Shown: one piece after another, positions 58,921 through 64,000 of the stretch | Numbering within the stretch: the stretch's first letter is position 1 | How the letters are laid out: every line of letters starts with the position of its first letter | Assembly: GCF_013426205.1 (NCBI RefSeq) | Contig: NC_089422.1 | Span: 7,033,001 to 7,097,000, forward strand | Length of the DNA: 64,000 bases | Reading direction: 5' to 3' | Source of the DNA: Metarhizium brunneum | Lineage: Eukaryota > Ascomycota > Sordariomycetes > Hypocreales > Clavicipitaceae | Notes under the pieces: model-generated | The model's input: the letters and a program-made list of their open reading frames with translations, nothing else | Told to the model about the DNA's origin: nothing | Database searches by the model: none | Position numbers and translations under genes: made by a program

Positions 58921-59613
58921 TCAAGCGGCAGCATCCTTCCTCTGCGCTTCCTTCAGCACAGAATCCCACTTGGGATCCAGGGCCACTCCGTTATCCCACT
59001 TGACCTCTCCCCTGAGCATCCTCTCCGCTAGCCCTTTCAACTCTTTCCTCTCCTTGCTCATCTCCTCCTTGCTTCTCATTGCAATCTCAAACTTGTGCTG
59101 GTTGATCTGGTCCTCGTTTCTCTTCTCCATCAGGTCCTCCCTCATCTTCCAGAGCTCATGGTTCCACGGCTCCAGGTCGGTCGGCGCCTCGGGCCACTGG
59201 AAGGGCTTGGCCAGCTCGACCGTCATCATCTTCAGCGGCTGCGGGCGATACCACGACCGCGAGTGCGAGTTTCGCTGCGTGAGGGGCTGCTGCTTCACGT
59301 ACGACCGCACCTTGGTCACCTCCACGTTGTATAGGTTCCATAGGTAGTCTCGGAGGTCGAACTTGGTGAAGCGCAGCGGTACCTGGAAGCAGGCTTCGTT
59401 GGGCGGGAGGTGTTCTTTCCGGAGAAACGTAATTACATGGTTGGGACTGTGCGCGAACGGGAAAAGGTTCTTGATTAGCTTTAGGAGGCAAGGGCGGGTG
59501 TGGCGAGTTTTGGGGATAGGAGAGGGGGGGTTTGTATCGTACAGGAAGACTTGTTTTTGGCCCAGTCTGAAGCCTGGTAATTGTCGGGCTACTGCTTTTG
59601 CGGCTTCGGCCAT
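58921..59613 (-). CDS. Mitochondrial large-subunit ribosomal protein uL23m
   Basis: A 230-aa single-exon protein of the L23 family in its mitochondrial form (yeast Mrp20), located near the exit of the mitoribosomal tunnel. The L23 core is ACFQVPLRFTKFDLRDYLWN, then LYNVEVTKVRSYVKQ. The N-terminus, MAEAAKAVARQLPGFRLGQK, is basic and could act in mitochondrial import. The C-terminal extension is charged and helical (RNEDQINQHKFEIAMRSKEE, SKERKELKGLAERMLRGEVK), as in fungal mitoribosomal L23. Start 59613 was chosen over an upstream in-frame ATG because the family begins here. Its 3' end faces the MT-A70 gene across 250 bp. Confidence 0.9.
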   Translation of the reverse strand: MAEAAKAVARQLPGFRLGQKQVFLYDTNPPSPIPKTRHTRPCLLKLIKNLFPFAHSPNHVITFLRKEHLPPNEACFQVPLRFTKFDLRDYLWNLYNVEVTKVRSYVKQQPLTQRNSHSRSWYRPQPLKMMTVELAKPFQWPEAPTDLEPWNHELWKMREDLMEKRNEDQINQHKFEIAMRSKEEMSKERKELKGLAERMLRGEVKWDNGVALDPKWDSVLKEAQRKDAAA

Positions 59614-60494
59614 TGTGCGTTGGCGTGGTGAGGTTCGTCGCGATACGCTCTCCGGATGGCGTCCCAAAATATTTCTTGGAGAGAGTGGTGATTGGCTTGG
59701 CGGCGGAAGGTTCGATTACGTAAGCAGGTCTCCTGGATCAACCTGCTTCTGTTTGCTTGTCATGACATCTAAGGGTAGTGTTGCATGAATCAATAATTGT
59801 AAAGGAATTATATTTTTTTATACTACTCATATCTTTGTTAGGTATCTAGGTGCCGCCAATGATGCACTTGTATGCTCAACTGATATCAGGTGCGGCCAAA
59901 CAGGGTGAAGCGACCAGGCCAAAACGGGTGGGCGTGGAAAAGCGAGAGATGTATGGAGTGACGCCCAGCATAAATGGCTGCACGCGCGGTGTCCATTTTC
60001 GCTTGATGACATTATTATGCACTGGCGTCAACTGCCCACATGCAGGTGTTGTACATTCTTTCCATCACAACGCAAGCGCCTGGCTTCTCGTGCTCTGGAC
60101 GGAGCAGCAAGTAGTCTTGGCCCCACTCATGTGCGCTGTGCTTGTCAAGCATTCAGACGCAAGCCAAATAGTTTCAATGTCACTTCGCTGTCACAAGGCA
60201 TAGAAATCCTATTTCGCAGACCACTTTGTGAACATCTTCTACTCGTCGCCAAATGGGATGGAAGTATTAAAAACGTCATTTCCTTTGAAAAACATACAGT
60301 TGGCTCCTTTGTCGCGACGCCATCCTCGAGTAACCATCATGAATGAGAGGACAAGCACGTTCCCCAAACAACACGTTTCTTTGTCACACCACGGCAGCAT
60401 CTTCCATGCCCGGTGCCCCTTACTTGGATGAGTTTTCGCTCGTCAACATTGTACCCTTCTAAAAGCCATCAAATTATTACTTTGATTAGCCGGC
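59614..60494. other. Divergent intergenic region
   Basis: About 880 bp between uL23m (minus) and the unknown 419-aa gene (plus). A CTAGGTG/CCTAGGTA-type box is near 59838. No gene was recognised. Confidence 0.4.
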
Positions 60495-61831
60495 ATGGAA
60501 ACTCCGCCCTCACCCTCGCTCTCCAACACACCCCGACCACGCCTCGCCAGAACCTCATCGGTATCCCCGCAAAATACTACCACTGAACCGCAGATGCCTG
60601 TCAGTATCAAGCGGGAGGAGGAAGAGGATAGACACCCTGTTATAGAAACAATAGACCTATTCGATCAAGGGTATGAAAGTTCGGTCGATGCTCCTGTTAC
60701 TGCAGCCGCCGATTTACGACTGGAGCTGGAGCAAGAAAAGAGAAGTTATCCCGGAGCAAGCACATGGGCCGACGAGGAAGAGAAACTGTTCGAGATTTTG
60801 TTTCAGAGGGCAGACATACCATTACTTCCGGCGCATTGGCATGTGGATTTTAGGGGTATACCCGTCGTGGATAGCATCTTTTCCGCGGGTGATGGGGTGC
60901 CTTCCATCATATACAGCCGGTCAATGGAGAAAGAGTTTCAAGGTAAATTGAAGTGACTCATGAAAAAACAATCAAAAGACAATTGCCATCGCCGTAATTC
61001 AGGCTAATATGACGTGCAGCAACCATGGCCCTCATTCGTCTCATAGACCTGACATCTTCCGTCCGAACCACCGTTCAATCGGGTCTGCGGAAGAAAGCTA
61101 CACAACTTATTAAAAGGTGTCTTGACAAATATATCGCATGGGCTGCCGAGGACGGAGGCTACTCTCATCTTAAAATCGTACCAAACATCACTACTGCAGT
61201 CATGGATGCCGAGTTGGGAGAGAAAGACATCACGAGTACCATGAAGAATCGCATGCGTGCGCTAGCCATGGCCCAGAGAGAATTCCTGAGAGTCGATCGA
61301 GATGATTCATTTTGGGATGTATCCGAGGTTAGGGGGGGAGAAAAAGGCGCCGACCTTTCCACCTTGATAGTGGAAAAGTACTTGAAGAGAGTTGAGGAGC
61401 TCAGCGAATCGGCCAAGGCACCGTCAAGAAACGGCTCTCGTCAGGGCACACCAAGACCGGGGAGCGCATCACGCGACGATACAACACCAACAAGAAGGCG
61501 GTCCCCTCCATCACCAATATCTAACGGGTTGACCCCTGATGAACAACAGAGTACTCGCGGCCAAATCAAATACAGATACAGACCCCCCGTTGTATACGGA
61601 CTCTTCATCCTCCGCACATCCGTCTTCCTTCTCACCGTCGACAGCGCAAAGGGTGATTCTGCGTACGTCAGTTTCCATGTAGACATGCATTTCATGGACC
61701 GCCACCAGAGCGTGTGGAATGCGCTTACGGCAGCAATAGCGGTATGCCTGGCAAGAGATCAGCTTTCTGAGCGGACAGACGAATTCGAAGAGTTGTCTGC
61801 TTCTGCGGAAGAGAGTGAAAGCGAGGCGTGA
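60495..61831 (+). CDS. Conserved-looking fungal protein of unknown function
   Basis: A 419-aa protein I do not recognise. Exons are 60495-60942 and 61020-61831, joined in frame (KEFQATMALIRLIDLTSSVR). Residues 1-85 are Ser/Pro-rich then acidic. A structured part runs from about 95 to 290: WADEEEKLFEILFQRADIPL, LPAHWHVDFRGIPVVDSIFS, then helical ATQLIKRCLDKYIAWAAEDG and NRMRALAMAQREFLRVDRDD. A Ser/Arg-rich linker (SRQGTPRPGSASRDDTTPTR) separates it from a second conserved-looking segment, YRPPVVYGLFILRTSVFLLT, then SAKGDSAYVSFHVDMHFMDR. The end is acidic. No signal peptide, membrane anchor or zinc motif. The WxxxEEEKL start and the VPSIIYSR region suggest a DNA- or chromatin-associated fungal protein, but this is only a guess. 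Confidence 0.8.
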
Positions 61832-62315
61832 GTTTTGCATGGAAAGATGTACACTCAGACGTAATTTACTTTGCGGGCATTGGGCTAGTTACTTCATAGA
61901 TACCCGTAAAGTCGGCATCGAGTGCCTTCGCATAGAGCGTTGCATCAATACCAGTCATGAACATTTTGCAGCCAAAACCACCACTTCAGAGGCAAAACAA
62001 GTACAGTAGTAATGTTCATTTGGAGAGTCGGCATCCATGGATACCTCTATGTACCGTAAAATGCCCTGCCCAGGTCCATCTATCAGCCTCCAACGCCAAA
62101 CAATGATGTGGCATCTATATTTCTTTGCTCCTCCCCAACACGCTCTTATGCCTCCCTTATTTCCGTCTCATACAAGTAGCAACCCGCTCGTTTTTATATA
62201 CATGGCTCCTTTAGCTTCAATAAAAAAATGTTCAAAATGCCGTTGGGCTCTTTTGCCCCTTTACCATGCGGTGTCTATATTACAAAAAGAACACACAAAA
62301 AAAACGCCCCCCAGT
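61832..62315. other. Convergent 3' intergenic region
   Basis: About 480 bp between the stops of the unknown 419-aa gene and the MME1-like carrier. A-rich tracts near 62220-62300 fit 3' ends. Nothing else was seen. Confidence 0.4.
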
Positions 62316-63696
62316 TTACAAGTCGTCCTTCTCAGCAGGCATCATCACCTCTAGCTGGTGCAGCAACCGCTGGTACAGGAAGAGCATACACCCGCTCTGG
62401 ATAAAGGTCCATACGCCACGAGGGCCGACGCCACGGAACCACCCGGCCAGACCTTCAGTGCGGTAAATAACCTTCAGACCGGTGATGACGGAGGATGTTT
62501 CCAGGGCGATGGCACCAGGTTGCGGGCGGTGCGTGCTGGGTGACGATGTTGAGATGTGGCGCTTCTGGGAGGAGGCCACCTCCTTCAACTTGGTCACCTG
62601 GTCCGAGGAGGGGTTGACTTGTGTTTGGAGCCGCGTCTTGACCACGTCGAGAGGGCAGGTGATGACGCCCGCGAGACCACCTGCCGCCGCGCCGGTGAGA
62701 AGCTCCAGCGGCACGCCGATTTCGCGGCTCTGCTTGTACACGCGGGCCCAGGCGTGGAACTGCTCCCAGAACATGAACTGGAGCGCGGAGAAGGGCAGGT
62801 CTCGGTACAGCGTGGCCTTGTACCCGTAGAAGAGGGCCGACGCGCCTTCGGTTCGGACAATGGTGCGCGCGGCGTCAAGCGTGCCCCGGTAGTTGTATCC
62901 GGATCGGAAATGGGGGTTGTTGTAGCGTCCCTGGAGCTGTAGTCGGGTCTTGAGGACCTCGGAGGGGACGTAGACGACGGAGGCGGCGAGGTCGCCGAGG
63001 AATCCTGCGGGCCGTGTCAGCAAAGCTTTCCGCCGTGCCGCTCAAATTGCAGCAAGTTTCCAGACGAGGGATGGGAGCTCACCTGCTGAGAGATATGCCA
63101 AGTGGTGCTGTAAGCCGTGGTCTATCAGGAATCGCTTGCTCCATTCATATGTGCCGAAAAACATGACGGTGCCGGGAAACGAGCCGCCCAGCGCAGGGAT
63201 CCATCCCCCGTACAGACCTCGTCTTACACCTTCCTGTCTCCATATTGTGTAGTATGATCGTCCCAATGATGTGTATTTTGACGGGATGTTCGGATCGCCC
63301 TGCTGCCGTGTCTTGACTGTATCCAGCGAATGCATGAGCAGGTCGCCAGTTGAGCCGCCAATACCACCAGCAATCATGGCCTAGAAACCCCAAAAAAAGC
63401 AGTTAGTACCTCGTCCCTACCGACCATGAATACCAGACCAAATCACAGACACGAGAAGGAAAGAAACGCACATGGAGATAGGGCGGCCGGCCCTCCGTTT
63501 CGATATCTTCGCTCTTCATGGTACGCCCGCTATCAGACGCTATGACGCTGCTTCTGCCCGGGGAGTGCTTCGTGTGAATACCGGCATTGCGAGGCGGCTC
63601 TGCCAACCCGACGACGTGCTCGTCGCTACTGCTGTCGCCGGCCGAAGCAGACGAGCCGGCGAAGAAGAAGTTGGAAAGTTGTGAGGCGAGGGGCAT
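62316..63696 (-). CDS. Mitochondrial carrier, MME1/YMR166C type
   Basis: A 403-aa SLC25-family carrier resembling yeast YMR166C (Mme1, reported to export magnesium from mitochondria). Exons are 63696-63472, 63380-63083 and 63004-62316, all in frame. The N-terminal extension (MPLASQLSNFFFAGSSASAG) precedes the first repeat, GGIGGSTGDLLMHSLDTVKT. The signature of repeat 1 has Ser in place of Pro (SLDTVK), and repeats 2 and 3 read PSEVLK and PLDVVK. Further hallmarks are GLYGGWIPALGGSFPGTVMF, YNYRGTLDAARTIVRTEGAS, and GWFRGVGPRGVWTFIQSGCM. The Mme1-type repeat order favours this over SAM carriers (Pet8), which also look similar, so the substrate is uncertain. Start 63696 gives the best N-terminus; a longer frame upstream looks non-coding. 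Confidence 0.87.
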
Positions 63697-64000
63697 GGCC
63701 CAGACGCCCGCCGCCGTAAATCGCAGAGGAACAAAAAAAAAAGACAGGAGACGGTAGGAAAAACCGCTTGGGTCGGGGTTTCGCGGGATCAACGACGCAG
63801 GGATATAAATTGAAACGCTGGGTGAAAAAAAAAATTGAAAACGGGCAAGTCAAGACCACAGCGCCAAGTGAGCGATTATCGCTGTGCTCGTCTATTTTGC
63901 TGAATGCTGTGATGGGGGCTGTTGCGTCAACGACGTTGGATGCTCGTCGCGCGTGTGCCTCGAGTGGTCAATGGCGGCGGCCCTGCACCCAGCAGTGAGC
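63697..64000. other. Upstream region of the MME1-like carrier, window edge
   Basis: About 300 bp of probable promoter and leader sequence. An A-rich tract is at 63731-63743 and another near 63824-63834. No gene start was recognised before the window ends. Confidence 0.35.

Overview
The window is nuclear DNA from a filamentous ascomycete, most likely a Sordariomycete and probably Hypocreales. The evidence is the short introns (about 50-80 bp) with fungal branch sites, the large intergenic spaces, and genes with typical filamentous-fungal forms: an FlbA-type RGS protein, a Ccg-6-like wall protein, an Orc4 carrying a PHD finger, and a Cdc4-type myosin light chain. The order-level placement is inference from protein similarity as I remember it. 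No search was run.

Layout. 1-1739: the 5' part of bir1 (survivin-like, two BIR domains), running off the left edge. 2399-4300: a CoA-binding-domain protein and a TMT1-like SAM methyltransferase, divergent. 5607-6226: the EF-hand light chain Cdc4. 7695-9880: an M3 metallopeptidase. 10190-13037: a long Thr/Ser-rich, probably GPI-anchored glycoprotein. 16077-18693: a kelch-like single-pass membrane protein. 18928-22462: HGH1 (eEF2 folding) and bystin/Enp1 (40S biogenesis), divergent. 23287-26456: two convergent, broken genes. 26918-29422: ORC4. 30990-31784: a DUF7053-like protein. 32551-33229: a small GPI-type wall protein. 35354-38024: flbA. 38025-52858: nearly 15 kb with no convincing gene. 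52859-54215: CDC73 (Paf1 complex). 55540-63696: a LEU5-like carrier, an MT-A70 (METTL4-like) methyltransferase, mitoribosomal uL23m, an unknown fungal protein, and an MME1-like carrier.

Most genes are unrelated housekeeping or cell-surface genes; fungi do not use operons and I see no metabolite cluster. Two loose themes exist: translation and ribosome assembly (HGH1 with ENP1 from a shared 0.7-kb promoter), and mitochondrial function (two carriers and uL23m within 8 kb).

Most notable points: the convergent pseudogene pair between bystin and ORC4; the gene-empty stretch upstream of flbA, with one weak candidate for a small secreted Cys-rich protein; Orc4 joined to a PHD finger and an AT-hook-like motif; two GC-AG introns inferred from reading frame; a possible spliced uORF before cdc4; and a recurring TACGGAGTA motif confined to intergenic DNA. 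I found no strong evidence for a wholly new multi-gene system.
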